Source of the DNA: CAIWHR01 sp963843595
GTDB lineage: Bacteria; Pseudomonadota; Gammaproteobacteria; Burkholderiales; Casimicrobiaceae
Length of the DNA: 64,000 nt
Reading direction: 5' to 3'
Assembly: GCA_963843595.1 (NCBI GenBank)
Contig: CAWJLG010000010.1
Span: 1 to 64,000, forward strand
Positions 56,489-64,000 of the stretch are shown in pieces (the first letter of the stretch is position 1; each line of letters begins with the position of its first letter). The notes under the pieces were generated by a model. The model made no database searches. It saw nothing but the letters and a program-made list of their open reading frames with translations, and had not been told where the DNA came from. The position numbers were made by a program, and so were the translations under genes.

Positions 56489-58675
56489 CTAGCCGCCGCC
56501 CTCGTGGACGAACCAGAGCGTGCCCAGCGGCGGCAACGATACGACCGCGGAGTACGGATAGCCGTGGTCAGGCCGGTTCTCGGCGAGAATGCCGCCGGCG
56601 TTGCCGGCGTTCGACCCACCGTAGGCAGAGGCATCGGTGTTCAGGATCTCGCGCCAGCGTCCGGGCTGCGGCAGCCCGATCCGGTACCCGGCGCGCGGGA
56701 CCGGGGTGAAGTTCGCGATCGCGGCGACCGGCGGCGCATCCGCGCCGCCGAATCGCATCCACGCCAGCACCGAATTGGGCGCGTCGTCGACGACGATCCA
56801 GCGAAAGCCCTCGGGCTCGCAGTCGCGCTCGTGCAGTGCACGCAGGTCGCGGTAGAGCCGGTTGCAGTCGCGCACGAGCGCCTGCACGCCGCGATGCCAC
56901 GGCACTTCGAGCAGGGGCCAGTCGAGCTCGCCGTCGAAGTTCCATTCGCGCCCCTGGCCGAACTCCTGCCCCATGAACAGGAGCTTCTTGCCCGGATATG
57001 CCCACATGAACGCGTAGTACGCGCGCAGCGTGGCGAAACGCTGCCACGGGTCGCCCGGCGCCCGGTCGAGCAGCGAGCCCTTGCCGTGGACCACCTCGTC
57101 GTGCGACAGCGGCAGCACGAAGTTCTCGGCGAATGCGTACACGAGGCCGAATGTCATCCGGTTGTGGTGCCAGCGGCGGTGCACGGGATCTTCCTGCACG
57201 TACTTCAGCGTGTCGTGCATCCAGCCCATGTTCCACTTGAAGCCGAAGCCGAGCCCGCCCGCGAACGTGGGCTGCGACACCGCCGGCCACGCGGTCGATT
57301 CCTCGGCGATGGTCATCACCCCCGGATGCCGCGCGTATACGGCCTCGTTGAGCCGGCGCAGGAAGGCGACGGCGTCGAGGTTCTCGTTGCCGCCCTCGCG
57401 GTTGGGCAGCCATTCGCCGGGCTGGCGCGAGTAGTCGAGATAGAGCATCGAGGCGACGGCGTCGACGCGCAGTCCGTCGACGTGGTAGCGGTCGAGCCAG
57501 AACAGCGCATTGGCGACGAGGAAGTTCGCCACCTCGCGGCGGCCGAAATTGAATACCGCGGTGTTCCAGTCGGGGTGGAAGCCCTGCCGCGGGTCGGCGT
57601 GCTCGTAGAGCGCGGTGCCGTCGAACCAGGCGAGGCCGTGCGGATCGACGGGGAAGTGGGCCGGCACCCAGTCGACGATGACGCCGAGTCCCGCGCGATG
57701 GCAGCGGTCGACCAGCCGCGCGAAGCCCTCGGGCTCGCCGAAGCGGGCCGTCGGCGCGAACAGGCCGATGGGCTGGTAGCCCCACGACGCATCGAGCGGA
57801 TGCTCGTTCACCGGCATCAGCTCGATGTGCGTGTAACCCATGTCGGTGACGTAGGGCACCAGCGCGTCGGCGAGCTCGTCGTAGGAGAGCCAGCGATGGT
57901 TCTCCCCGCGGCGCCACGAGCCCGGATGCACTTCGTAGATCGCCATCGGGACGCGTCGCGGATCGTGCTGCGCGCGAGCCGCCATCCAGGCGTCGTCGGT
58001 CCAGCGGAAGCATGACGTGTCGCGGACGACCGACGCGGTCGACGGCCGCAGCTCCGCACCGAAACCCACCGGATCGGCCTTGAGGGGCAGGAGCTCGCCG
58101 CCGGCGCCGACGATCTCGTACTTGTAGAGCGTGCCCAGGCCAAGCCCGGGCACGAAGATCTCCCACACGCCCGTTCCGTGGCGCAGCCGCATCACGTGCC
58201 GGCGCCCATCCCAGGCATTGAAGTCGCCGACGACGGAGACCCGGCGCGCGTTCGGTGCCCACACGGCGAAGTGGACGCCCGCCGCGCCTTCGTGCTCCAT
58301 CGCATGTGCGCCGAGACGGTCGTACAGCTTCGCGTGCGTGCCTTCGCCGATGAGCCAGTCGTCCATCGGGCCCAGAACGGGTCCGTAGGCGTAGGCGTCG
58401 TCGACGATCCACGTGTCGCCGCCCCGTGTCGCGCGGAGTCGATAGCGTTCGCGCCGCGCGACCGCGCCGGCAAACAAGCCGTCCGGATGGCAGCGGGCGA
58501 GGTGTCCGAGCAGCGTGCCCTCCGGCGTGACCGCGTCGACGGCGTCGGCGCCGGGGACGAGCGCCCGCACGATGAACCCGCCATCGGCCTCGTGCAGACC
58601 GAGCAGCGCAAACGGGTCGCCGTGACGCCCTTCGACGAGCGCGGCGATCGCTTCCGGTGGCACGGCGGTGGTCAT
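56489..58675 (-). CDS. glgB: 1,4-alpha-glucan branching enzyme
   Basis: GH13 branching enzyme of 728 residues. It has the N1 domain (IAALVEGRHGDPFALLGLHE) and the CBM48 domain (GVHFAVWAPNARRVSVVGDF), so it is the long form. Catalytic motifs are VIVDWVPAHFPVD, DGLRVDAVASMLYLDYSR (nucleophile aspartate), VMTIAEESTAWP (acid glutamate) and LPLSHDEVVHGKGSLLDR. It ends in GYPYSAVVSLPPLGTLWFVH. Encoded between glgP and glgC with 10- and 37-base gaps. It introduces alpha-1,6 branches into the GlgA product. Confidence 0.96.
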   Translation of the reverse strand: MTTAVPPEAIAALVEGRHGDPFALLGLHEADGGFIVRALVPGADAVDAVTPEGTLLGHLARCHPDGLFAGAVARRERYRLRATRGGDTWIVDDAYAYGPVLGPMDDWLIGEGTHAKLYDRLGAHAMEHEGAAGVHFAVWAPNARRVSVVGDFNAWDGRRHVMRLRHGTGVWEIFVPGLGLGTLYKYEIVGAGGELLPLKADPVGFGAELRPSTASVVRDTSCFRWTDDAWMAARAQHDPRRVPMAIYEVHPGSWRRGENHRWLSYDELADALVPYVTDMGYTHIELMPVNEHPLDASWGYQPIGLFAPTARFGEPEGFARLVDRCHRAGLGVIVDWVPAHFPVDPHGLAWFDGTALYEHADPRQGFHPDWNTAVFNFGRREVANFLVANALFWLDRYHVDGLRVDAVASMLYLDYSRQPGEWLPNREGGNENLDAVAFLRRLNEAVYARHPGVMTIAEESTAWPAVSQPTFAGGLGFGFKWNMGWMHDTLKYVQEDPVHRRWHHNRMTFGLVYAFAENFVLPLSHDEVVHGKGSLLDRAPGDPWQRFATLRAYYAFMWAYPGKKLLFMGQEFGQGREWNFDGELDWPLLEVPWHRGVQALVRDCNRLYRDLRALHERDCEPEGFRWIVVDDAPNSVLAWMRFGGADAPPVAAIANFTPVPRAGYRIGLPQPGRWREILNTDASAYGGSNAGNAGGILAENRPDHGYPYSAVVSLPPLGTLWFVHEGGG

Positions 58676-58685
58676 CGCCGCGGGC

Positions 58686-61184
58686 TCAGGCCGTGGTCGG
58701 CACCGCGTGCCAGATCTCGCGCGCGTAGTCGCGGATCGCGCGGTCCGCGGAGAACCAGCCCATCCTGGCCGTATTGAGGATGGCGCGATGCCACCAGGCG
58801 TTGGGGTCGCGCCAGAGCGCGCCCACCTCGCGCTGCGCGGCCCGGTACGCGTCGAAGTCGGCGGTGACCATGAAATGATCGTGGTGCCGAAGCGCGTCGA
58901 CGAGCCCGCGGTAACGGGAGCGGTCGTCCGGCGAGAACACGCCGGACTCGAGCGCGGAGAGAACCTCGGCGAGCGTGTGCGAGGCGGCGATCGCAGCGGT
59001 TGCGGCGATACCTTCGCGGCGCCGCGCCGCCACCTCCTCGGCCACGAGCCCGAAAATGAAGATGTTGTCTTCGCCGACGTGCTCGCGGATCTCGATGTTC
59101 GCGCCGTCCAGCGTCCCGATCGTCAGCGCGCCGTTGAGGGCGAGCTTCATGTTGCCGGTGCCGGAAGCTTCCATGCCGGCGGTCGAGATCTGCTCGGAGA
59201 GATCGGCCGCCGGGATGATCGCCTCGGCCAGGCTGACGTTGTAGTTCGGCAGGAAGACGACCTTGAGCCGGCCGCGCACCGCCGGATCGCGATTGACGAC
59301 GCGCGCCACGTCGTTGGCGAGCTTGATGATCAGCTTGGCCTGATAGTAGCCGGCCGCGGCCTTGCCGGCGAAGATCTTGACCCGCGGCACCCAGTTCTTC
59401 GTCGGCTGCGCGCGCATCGCGTTGTACAGCGCGATCGTCTCGAGGAGGTTGAGGAGCTGGCGCTTGTACTCGTGGATCCGCTTGATCTGGACGTCGAACA
59501 GCGCATCGGGGTCGAGGCTCGTACCCAGCCGCTCGGCGACCAGCCGGCCGAGCGCGACCTTGTTCGCGCGGCGCATCGCGGCAAAACGCTCGCGAAACGC
59601 CGCGTCGTCGGCAAACCCGGCGAGTGCCTCGAGCCGGGCCGCGTCGTCCAGCACCTCGGGGCCGACGGCGTCGACGATGAGGCTGGTCAGGCCCGGGTTC
59701 GCCTGGTAGAGCCAGCGGCGGAACGTGATGCCGTTGGTCTTGTTGACGATGCGGTCGGGGTAGAGCGTCGCGAAGTCGTGGAACACGGTCTGGCGCAGCA
59801 GCTCGGTGTGCAGCGCCGACACGCCGTTGACGCGGTGCGACCCGAGGAAGGCAAGGTTGCCCATCCGCACGTGGCGGCCCTCGTTCTCCTCGATCAGCGA
59901 CACCGACGCCAGCAGCCGTTCGTCGTCGTGCCCGACGGTGCGCAGCGCGTCGAGGTGCATCGCGTTGATCAGGTAGATGATCTGCATGTGCCGCGGCAGC
60001 AGCCCTTCGAGCAGCGGCACCGACCAGCGTTCCAGCGCTTCGGGAAGCAGCGTGTGATTCGTGTAGTTGAACACCGTTCGCGTGACGTCCCAGGCGACCT
60101 CCCACGGCATCGCGTGCTCGTCGACGAGCAGGCGCATCAGCTCGGGGATGGCGATCGCGGGGTGCGTGTCGTTGAGCTGAATCGCGACGTGGTCGGGGAG
60201 CGACGTGAGCTCGCCATGCTGCTGCAGGTGGCGTCGCAGCAGGTCCTGCAGCGACGCCGACGCGAAGAAGATCTCCTGCCGCAGCCGCAGTTCGTGGCCA
60301 GCCGGGGTCTGGTCGCTAGGGTAGAGCACGCGCGAGATCGCTTCGAGCCGGACACGATCGGCGAGCGCACCGACATGGTCGCCGCGATTGAAGTCTTCGA
60401 GCGACAGTGGATCGACGGCGCGCGCCGACCACAGCCGCAAGGTGTTGATGTGCGCGCCGCGCCAGCCCGCGATCGGCGTGTCGTAGGCGACGGCCTTGAC
60501 GCTGTCGGTGGGGTGCCACACCGAGCGCGTCGTGCCGTCCTCCTTCGTGACCACGTCGACGGTGCCGCCGAATCCGATCGTGTAGGCGACCTCCGGCCGC
60601 GCGAATTCCCAGGGGTTGCCCGCCGACAGCCACTCTTCCGGAAGCTCCACTTGCCATCCGTCCTGCAGCACCTGGCGGAAGATGCCGTGGTCGTAGCGGA
60701 TGCCGTAGCCGTGGGCCGGAATGCCCAGCGTCGACATGCTCTCCATGAAGCAGGCGGCCAGCCGACCCAGGCCGCCGTTGCCGAGAGCGGCATCCGGCTC
60801 GAGCTTGCGCAGCCGGTCGAGGTCCACGCCGAGATCGGCCAGCGCCGCGCGCGCCGTCGCGGTGAGGCCGAGATTGCCTAGCGCGTCGAACAGCAGTCGC
60901 CCGATCAGGAATTCGAGCGAGAAGTAGTACACGCGCTTGCGCCCGTCGCGGTACGTGCGTCGCGTCGCGTCCATCCAGTACCCGACGATGCGGTCGCGCA
61001 CGGCGAGCGCCGTGGCGATCAGCCAGTCGTGCTCGAGCGCGTGCCGGGTATCCTTGCCGACCGCGTAGGTGAGCTTGGCGATGATCGCGTCGCGGAACGT
61101 TGCGACTTGATCGTCGACGGCGTTCGCGCGGGGTGCGGGAGCGGCGGACGGGGCGCCGGTGTCGGGAGGGATTCGGTCGTTCAT
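58686..61184 (-). CDS. glgP: Glycogen/starch/alpha-glucan phosphorylase
   Basis: GT35 phosphorylase of 832 residues releasing glucose-1-phosphate. The N-terminal part has RVYYFSLEFLIGRLLFDALG and LGNGGLGRLAACFMESMSTL; the PLP lysine motif is MEASGTGNMKLALNGALTIG followed by DGANIEIREHVGEDNIFIFG. The acceptor loop reads VAIQLNDTHPAIAIPELMRL. All intact. It is the first gene of the minus-strand glycogen operon; the upstream 419 bases contain no obvious promoter on its strand. Having breakdown and synthesis genes in one operon suggests that glycogen turnover is regulated by enzyme activity rather than by separate transcription. Confidence 0.95.
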   Translation of the reverse strand: MNDRIPPDTGAPSAAPAPRANAVDDQVATFRDAIIAKLTYAVGKDTRHALEHDWLIATALAVRDRIVGYWMDATRRTYRDGRKRVYYFSLEFLIGRLLFDALGNLGLTATARAALADLGVDLDRLRKLEPDAALGNGGLGRLAACFMESMSTLGIPAHGYGIRYDHGIFRQVLQDGWQVELPEEWLSAGNPWEFARPEVAYTIGFGGTVDVVTKEDGTTRSVWHPTDSVKAVAYDTPIAGWRGAHINTLRLWSARAVDPLSLEDFNRGDHVGALADRVRLEAISRVLYPSDQTPAGHELRLRQEIFFASASLQDLLRRHLQQHGELTSLPDHVAIQLNDTHPAIAIPELMRLLVDEHAMPWEVAWDVTRTVFNYTNHTLLPEALERWSVPLLEGLLPRHMQIIYLINAMHLDALRTVGHDDERLLASVSLIEENEGRHVRMGNLAFLGSHRVNGVSALHTELLRQTVFHDFATLYPDRIVNKTNGITFRRWLYQANPGLTSLIVDAVGPEVLDDAARLEALAGFADDAAFRERFAAMRRANKVALGRLVAERLGTSLDPDALFDVQIKRIHEYKRQLLNLLETIALYNAMRAQPTKNWVPRVKIFAGKAAAGYYQAKLIIKLANDVARVVNRDPAVRGRLKVVFLPNYNVSLAEAIIPAADLSEQISTAGMEASGTGNMKLALNGALTIGTLDGANIEIREHVGEDNIFIFGLVAEEVAARRREGIAATAAIAASHTLAEVLSALESGVFSPDDRSRYRGLVDALRHHDHFMVTADFDAYRAAQREVGALWRDPNAWWHRAILNTARMGWFSADRAIRDYAREIWHAVPTTA

Positions 61185-61482
61185 CGCGGGTTGTGATTCG
61201 AAGGACGGCGTGGGGCGCTGCGCGGCGCGAAGGCTAGGAGGCGAAGAGGGGAATTCGATCTTGTTCCGGCCGACGGCTTGCCCCGAGATCCGGAGGATCG
61301 CGGGCCGACACCTGCGGTCCTGTACAGAAGTCTACATCGTCGCGCGGCATTTTCGGTCGGCCGCTGCGTTGCGAAGGCGGGACGGGCATGGTCCCGACCA
61401 CGGCACCGGCTGCTTGGTCGCCCTGTCGAATGCCGTCGCCGGCAACGTTATGGGCGACGTGGCGGTGGTACTGCATGCACCT

Positions 61483-61496
61483 TTGATCGCCGTCAA
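61483..61496 (+). promoter_or_regulatory. FNR/ANR-like box (TTGAT-CGCC-GTCAA) upstream of hsp20
   Basis: The 14-mer TTGATCGCCGTCAA fits TTGAY-N4-RTCAA and sits 108 bases before the Hsp20 start, in the 419-base gap between divergent glgP and hsp20. The best -10, TATGAT at 61534-61539, would put the box centre near -56, not the canonical -41.5 or -61.5, so regulation is possible but unproven. The remainder of the gap towards glgP shows nothing else clear. Confidence 0.4.
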
Positions 61497-61548
61497 GGAT
61501 GGCGCTTGCGTCGCTCGCCACGGGGTCCAAAATTATGATTGGGAAGGG

Positions 61549-61564
61549 CCCCGAGGTCTCGGGG
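61549..61564 (+). other. Perfect short hairpin in the hsp20 leader
   Basis: CCCCGAG-GT-CTCGGGG is a perfect 7-base inverted repeat 40-55 bases before the start codon. It does not include the ribosome-binding site (AAGGAGGG), so it does not look like a classical RNA thermometer; it may be a protein-binding or transcript-stability element. Confidence 0.35.
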
Positions 61565-61603
61565 TTCGGACCAAGAAGAAGTTGGCAGTCGAAGGAGGGC
61601 ATC

Positions 61604-62032
61604 ATGAGCAACATCGTCTCCTATGATCCGTTCACCGAAAGCGGGTTTGACGATCTTTTCCGCGGCTTTTTCACGCCCGTGCGGCGTGATGCAACGCGTA
61701 CGCCGGTGATGGTCAAGATGGACGTTACCGAGACGAAGGAAGGCTTTCTGATCCACGCCGAGATGCCGGGTGTGAAGAAGGACGACATCAGCGTCGAGAT
61801 CGAAGGCAATCAAGTCACGCTGAGCGCCGAAGTCAAGCGCGAAACGGAAAAGAAGGAAGGTGAAAAGCTGCTTCGCAGCGAGCGCTACTATGGGAATGTG
61901 TATCGCAGCTTCACGCTGCCGGCCGAGCTGGACGAGGCGGCAAGTGAAGCGAAGTTCGACAATGGTGTGCTCGAGTTGAAGCTCGTCCGCAAGGCGCCCA
62001 CCACGACGGGCCGCAAGCTGCCTGTCATGTAA
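61604..62032 (+). CDS. Hsp20/alpha-crystallin family small heat shock protein
   Basis: ATP-independent holdase of 142 residues. The N-terminal arm NIVSYDPFTESGFDDLFRGF is typical of IbpA-unrelated class A bacterial Hsp20. The alpha-crystallin domain covers about 42-135: VKMDVTETKEGFLIHAEMPG, VKKDDISVEIEGNQVTLSAE, YGNVYRSFTLPAELDE and the conserved end FDNGVLELKLVRKAP. The C-terminal IXI-like anchor appears as KLPVM. Strong AAGGAGGG decides the start at 61604 rather than the longer frame from 61499. No sigma-32 promoter is seen close by; instead an FNR-like box lies upstream. A terminator follows. Confidence 0.93.
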   Translation: MSNIVSYDPFTESGFDDLFRGFFTPVRRDATRTPVMVKMDVTETKEGFLIHAEMPGVKKDDISVEIEGNQVTLSAEVKRETEKKEGEKLLRSERYYGNVYRSFTLPAELDEAASEAKFDNGVLELKLVRKAPTTTGRKLPVM

Positions 62033-62124
62033 GTGAGGCAGAGTGGGGGGCGCGCAGGTGGCGCTCCCCGGATTTCACGGCCGACGCGGGTTGGGTGTCG
62101 AAGGTGCCGCGTTCGGTCGTGTCG

Positions 62125-62163
62125 CCCGCGCTCGGTGGTACGCCGGGCGCGGGTTTCGTTTTT
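62125..62163 (+). terminator. Rho-independent terminator after hsp20
   Basis: CCCGCGC (62125-62131) pairs with GCGCGGG (62147-62153), extended inward by further pairs around a short GGTAC loop, and is followed by TTTCGTTTTT. It starts 92 bases after the hsp20 stop. A second GC-rich hairpin without a T-run lies nearer to the stop (about 62045-62070). Confidence 0.75.
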
Positions 62164-62317
62164 CCGGAGTCCCGTCCTCTCGGCGGTAACGGGACGAGTG
62201 GGGAATGCCTCACCCAAACCGGCGGGGCTGGCTGCGGCGGCGTGCCGATGGCAAAGTGGCAATGGACGGGGTGGCGATGCGCCCGCTGCAAAGCCTGTCC
62301 AGTCAGCCTGCGACGTC

Positions 62318-63247
62318 ATGCCGTCCACTTCCACGACGAGATCAGCTGCGATCCGCTTCGGCATCGACCTGGGCGGCAGCAAGATCGAGATCATCGCCCT
62401 CGACGGGGGAGGGAAGGAGCTCTTGCGTCGTCGCGTGGCGACCCCCAAAGACGATTACCGCGCCACGCTCGCCGCGGTGGCCGGGCTGGTCGGCGATGCA
62501 GAACGGGAACTGGGCGTACGCGGCTCGGTCGGCATCGGCACTCCGGGCTCGATATCCCGCGCGACCGGCCTGCTGCGTGGATCGAATTCGGTGTGCCTCA
62601 ATGGACAGCCGATCCGACAGGACCTCGAAACCCTGCTCGGACGCGAGGTGCGCATCACCAACGACGCCAACTGCTTCGCGCTGTCGGAGGCCACCGACGG
62701 CGCCGGCAAGGGGGCGGCGGTCGTGTTCGGCGCCATCCTCGGGACGGGCGTAGGCGCGGGGATCGTCGTCGCGGGCCGAGTCCTCGACGGACCGAACGCG
62801 ATCGCCGGCGAGTGGGGCCACAATCCGCTGCCCTGGCCGCGCGACGACGAGCGGCCCGGCGCCCCGTGCTTTTGCGGTCGAGCCGGCTGCATCGAAACCT
62901 GGCTTTCCGGCCCGGGTATCGAGCGCGACCATCTGCAGGTGACCGGCGAGCCGCTGAAGTCGCGCGACATCGTGGTGCGGGCGGCGATCGGCGACGCCGC
63001 CTGCGCCGCAACGCTCGCCCGCTACGAGGAGCGGCTCGCACGTGCGCTGGGGCACGTGATCAACCTGCTCGACCCCGACGTCATCGTGCTCGGCGGCGGG
63101 ATGTCCAACGTCGAACGGCTGTACGACAGCGTGCCGCGACTGTGGGGACCCTGGGTGTTCTCCGACCGCGTCGATACGCGGCTCGAACGGAACGTCCACG
63201 GCGATTCCAGCGGTGTGCGCGGCGCGGCCTGGCTCTGGGAAGGCTGA
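62318..63247 (+). CDS. ROK-family sugar kinase (fructokinase/glucokinase-like)
   Basis: Cytosolic kinase of 309 residues. The ATP loop is RFGIDLGGSKIEIIALDGGG; the ROK zinc motif is CFCGRAGCIETWLSGPGIER with all three cysteines; catalytic aspartate is in ITNDANCFALSEATDGAGKG, followed by GAILGTGVGAGIVVAGRVLD and GEWGHNPLPWP. The pattern GEWGHNPLP is frequent in Mak-type fructokinases, but glucose or N-acetylglucosamine are possible substrates. The ATG at 62318 was chosen since the upstream frame is arginine-rich and crosses the hsp20 terminator. It could feed hexose phosphates towards glycogen synthesis. Confidence 0.88.
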   Translation: MPSTSTTRSAAIRFGIDLGGSKIEIIALDGGGKELLRRRVATPKDDYRATLAAVAGLVGDAERELGVRGSVGIGTPGSISRATGLLRGSNSVCLNGQPIRQDLETLLGREVRITNDANCFALSEATDGAGKGAAVVFGAILGTGVGAGIVVAGRVLDGPNAIAGEWGHNPLPWPRDDERPGAPCFCGRAGCIETWLSGPGIERDHLQVTGEPLKSRDIVVRAAIGDAACAATLARYEERLARALGHVINLLDPDVIVLGGGMSNVERLYDSVPRLWGPWVFSDRVDTRLERNVHGDSSGVRGAAWLWEG

Positions 63248-63352
63248 CCGAAGGATCGGTGCGGCCGTGCCGTTGACGACCGATGCGGACCCGTTCCGCT
63301 GCGGTTTCGCCGGCGCGATCGGGTCGCAGGCGACCGCGACTGCGATCGTTGC

Positions 63353-64000
63353 CTACATTCCGGAATAGTTCGGCCCGCCGCCGCCCTCGGGCGCGACCCA
63401 TACGATGTTCTGCGTCGGGTCCTTGATGTCGCAGGTCTTGCAGTGAACGCAGTTCTGGAAGTTGATCTGCAGCCGCGAGGCACCGTCGCCGCCCGTCAGA
63501 AATTCGTAGACCCCGGCCGGGCAGTAGCGCGCTTCCGGGCCCGCGTATTGCGCGAGGTTCACGGCGACGGGGATGGCCGCGTCCTTCAGCGTCAGGTGCG
63601 CCGGCTGGTTTTCCTCGTGATTGGTGTTCGACAGGAACACCGATGACAGCTTGTCGAACGTGAGCGTCTGATCCGGCTTGGGATAGTCGATCGGCGTGCA
63701 TTCGGCAGCGGGCCTGAGCTTGGCGTGATCGGGGAGCTGCCGGTGCAGCGTCCACGGCGCCTTGCCGCGCAGGACCATCTGATCGATGCCCCACAGCACC
63801 GCACCGACGATCAGACCCTTGTCCAGATACGGCTTGAAATTGCGCGCGCGATGCAGCTCGTCGTGCAGCCAGCTCGCTTCGAACGCGGCGGGGTAGGCCG
63901 CCAGTTCGTCGTGCGCACGACCGGCCGCGAGCGCGTCGAACGCGGCATCGCCGGCCAGCATCCCGGTCTTGATCGCGGCATGCGAGCCCTTGATGCGCGG
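63353..64000 (-). CDS. Electron transfer flavoprotein-ubiquinone oxidoreductase, C-terminal part
   Basis: The visible 215 codons are the C-terminal part of ETF-QO, the membrane-peripheral enzyme that oxidises reduced ETF and reduces ubiquinone; the gene continues beyond the right edge. The [4Fe-4S] domain is complete: ARYCPAGVYEFLTGGDG, then INFQNCVHCKTCDIKDPTQN, and the terminal PEGGGGPNYSGM. Upstream text (GMLAGDAAFDALAAGRAHDE, then NFKPYLDKGLIVGAVLWGID) belongs to the FAD and quinone-binding parts. It is convergent with the ROK gene; a weak GCGGA/TCCGC hairpin lies in the 105-base gap. It functionally completes the etfBA-acyl-CoA dehydrogenase chain. Confidence 0.95.
   Translation of the reverse strand, partial: PRIKGSHAAIKTGMLAGDAAFDALAAGRAHDELAAYPAAFEASWLHDELHRARNFKPYLDKGLIVGAVLWGIDQMVLRGKAPWTLHRQLPDHAKLRPAAECTPIDYPKPDQTLTFDKLSSVFLSNTNHEENQPAHLTLKDAAIPVAVNLAQYAGPEARYCPAGVYEFLTGGDGASRLQINFQNCVHCKTCDIKDPTQNIVWVAPEGGGGPNYSGM

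Noticed and set aside
61500..61604. ROSE-type RNA thermometer in the hsp20 leader
   Set aside because: The perfect hairpin does not involve the ribosome-binding site, and no UYGCU-like anti-Shine-Dalgarno element was seen.
63270..63315. Terminator between the ROK kinase and ETF-QO genes
   Set aside because: Only a 5-base GCGGA/TCCGC stem with an internal loop and three T; too weak to list.

Overview
The window is a GC-rich, gene-dense bacterial chromosome segment. The gene set fits a betaproteobacterium, most likely Burkholderiales-like: a DUF3141 hydrolase next to phosphotransacetylase, ackA and fabI; a branched-chain-type ABC transporter next to an extradiol dioxygenase; a MaeB malic enzyme with a phosphotransacetylase tail; and a repeat whose translation reads SPPGRPKGEHRSAKHEGRP, which I recall from Burkholderiales genomes. 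This assignment is inferred from gene content; no rRNA marker is present. I saw no tRNA, rRNA, CRISPR array, insertion sequence or prophage gene.

Layout. 0-2.1 kb: a broken lipoprotein gene and a broken SLC13/DASS anion transporter gene. 2.1-6.1 kb: an old yellow enzyme and a two-gene molybdenum hydroxylase, preceded by an FNR-like box. 6.1-9.5 kb: a LpxL-type acyltransferase, a small potassium-channel-like protein and a bile-acid:sodium symporter family protein, separated by remnants of at least three other genes (phospholipase D, alpha/beta hydrolase, AraC regulator). 9.5-11.7 kb: a dicarboxylate/amino-acid symporter overlapping an orphan periplasmic binding protein. 11.8-20.7 kb: a long co-directional block behind a well-spaced FNR-type promoter (DUF3141, phosphotransacetylase, ackA, fabI), then a YiaW/YiaV/NodT-like export set. 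20.7-24.8 kb: PPK2, a VIT-family membrane protein, an outer-membrane protein and a SulP transporter. 24.9-34.9 kb: acetyltransferase, DUF5329 protein, cardiolipin-synthase-like lipoprotein, two small envelope proteins, maeB, htpG behind a sigma-32 promoter, a class V aminotransferase and a beta-barrel protein. 35.3-42.0 kb: livFGMHK plus an extradiol dioxygenase and a sulfotransferase. 42.3-48.5 kb: a transglutaminase-like protein, etfBA, an acyl-CoA dehydrogenase and a secreted hydrolase. 48.6-61.2 kb: a minus-strand glycogen operon glgP-glgB-glgC-glgA-glgX/malQ plus an inositol-monophosphatase family gene. 61.5-64 kb: an Hsp20 gene with an FNR-like box and a terminator, a ROK sugar kinase, and the C-terminal part of ETF-ubiquinone oxidoreductase.

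How the parts fit. Substrate-level ATP from acyl phosphates (Ptb/AckA), polyphosphate use (PPK2), glycogen storage and mobilisation, and a small heat-shock protein together suggest a cell that stores carbon and survives low oxygen. Three TTGAY-N4-RTCAA boxes, one spaced exactly as in class II FNR promoters, support that reading. EtfBA, the acyl-CoA dehydrogenase and ETF-QO form a fatty or aromatic acyl-CoA oxidation chain feeding the quinone pool.

Data caveat. At least a dozen frame breaks occur in eight otherwise well-conserved genes. Every one is repaired by removing bases and none needs a base added. I therefore treat these as probable sequencing insertions and annotate the genes as CDS with the break noted; type pseudogene is kept for true gene remnants.
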